A stretch of DNA of 21,980 nucleotides, taken from assembly GCA_004298405.1 (NCBI GenBank), contig SCSL01000017.1, positions 1 through 21,980 on the forward strand, read 5' to 3'. This document shows, piece after piece, positions 21,664 through 21,980 of this stretch. The notes beneath the pieces are model-generated. The model did no database searches, was not told where the DNA came from, and saw only the letters and a list, made by a program, of their open reading frames with translations. This stretch comes from Patescibacteria group bacterium (GTDB taxonomy: Bacteria; Patescibacteriota; Patescibacteriia; UBA9934; GWF2-40-263). Both the position numbers and the translations under genes were made by a program. How positions within the stretch are numbered: position 1 is the stretch's first letter; every line of letters begins with the position of its first letter.

Positions 21664-21980
21664 GCCAACTCCTCCGAATCATTCTGATCGTTTTAGTACT
21701 CGGCGCGGCCGTGCTGGTTTGGGTTGAGATGAAAGATGACGGTAGCCCCAGGCTTCAGCCTGGGTCCGACGAACAAATTGAAGAGATCCAGACAACCTAT
21801 GGTTCTGAGAAAGGCGTGGAGTTGATCGTCACTTCACCATTGAAAGATTCCGTTGTCACATCACCTCTCACGATTACAGGCGAGGCTCCAGGCTTCTGGT
21901 ACTTCGAAGCAACGTTTCCTGTCACGCTCGTGAACTGGGATGGGCTCATCATTGCCGAAGGCTATGCAACTGCGCTGGGG
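21660..21980 (+). CDS. Membrane-anchored Gmad2-domain protein (3' truncated)
   Basis: The first 107 residues are in the window. One hydrophobic segment at residues 5-22 anchors or exports the protein. After a short linker, VELIVTSPLKDS, SPLTITGEAPGFWYFEATFP and VNWDGLIIAEGYATA match the Gmad2 immunoglobulin-like domain found in sporulation/germination-type and many CPR surface proteins. The linker at residues 28-36 (GSPRLQPGS) is encoded by a perfect palindrome. The start ATG overlaps the ruvX stop (ATGA). The function is unknown beyond an extracytoplasmic beta-sandwich domain. Confidence 0.85.
   Translation, partial: MSQLLRIILIVLVLGAAVLVWVEMKDDGSPRLQPGSDEQIEEIQTTYGSEKGVELIVTSPLKDSVVTSPLTITGEAPGFWYFEATFPVTLVNWDGLIIAEGYATALG
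21747..21764. repeat. Palindrome within the Gmad2 gene
   Basis: CCCAGGC (21747-21753) pairs perfectly with GCCTGGG (21758-21764) around TTCA. It lies in frame in the linker region of the Gmad2 protein. It is preceded by ATGACGG, as is the GGGGCT/AGCCCC palindrome at 20465-20478. Confidence 0.65.

Noticed and set aside
1..21980. UGA-as-glycine genetic code
   Set aside because: TGA ends several genes at the expected family length (map, ruvX, AbiEii, MEMO-CapA), and no in-frame TGA is needed anywhere.
1..21980. CRISPR arrays, tRNA or rRNA genes, insertion sequences
   Set aside because: No regularly spaced direct repeats, cloverleaf arms, rRNA cores or transposase genes were seen.

Overview
This window looks like a chromosome segment from a Candidate Phyla Radiation (Patescibacteria) bacterium. 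The main reason is that the long ribosomal-protein cluster runs rpsE-rplO with only 3 nt between them. The rpmD (L30) gene normally found there is absent, and loss of L30 is a known CPR trait. Very tight gene packing, overlapping genes and a fused MEMO-CapA surface protein fit the same picture. TGA and TAG are both ordinary stops here, so the UGA-glycine code of Gracilibacteria/Absconditabacteria does not apply. I cannot place the lineage more finely.

Layout. 1-95: the tail of an unidentified gene. 120-5699: an APH/NahK-like sugar kinase, a small protein plus AbiEii-type nucleotidyltransferase pair (toxin-antitoxin-like), a membrane-anchored MEMO-CapA fusion, and a large membrane-anchored protein of unknown function, closed by a strong terminator. 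5802-6974: one reading frame of 390 sense codons broken by a single in-frame TAG. 6996-7415: terminator, palindrome and a gene-free gap. 7416-7874: an acidic protein with a Phd/YefM-like N-terminus and its own consensus promoter. 7940-19769: tuf followed by the S10 and spc operons (rpsJ, rplC, D, W, B, rpsS, rplV, rpsC, rplP, rpmC, rpsQ, rplN, X, E, rpsZ, rpsH, rplF, R, rpsE, rplO, secY), ending in a terminator. 19791-21980: adk, map, ruvX and a truncated Gmad2-domain lipoprotein/anchor gene. The alpha operon (infA, rpsM, rpsK, rpsD, rpoA, rplQ) that often follows map is not here.

How it works together. tuf through map is the translation and secretion core: elongation factor, ribosomal proteins, the SecY translocon, adenylate kinase and N-terminal methionine removal. 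Inside it, a terminator between tuf and rpsJ and a very stable hairpin in the rpsJ-rplC gap suggest that expression is set in separate blocks.

The most striking signal is global. All 33 start codons I accept have T at position -1, and almost none has a Shine-Dalgarno sequence. Several first genes of transcription units have a -10 box ending only 8-9 nt before the start codon, which predicts leaderless mRNAs. Together this suggests an unusual translation-initiation regime.
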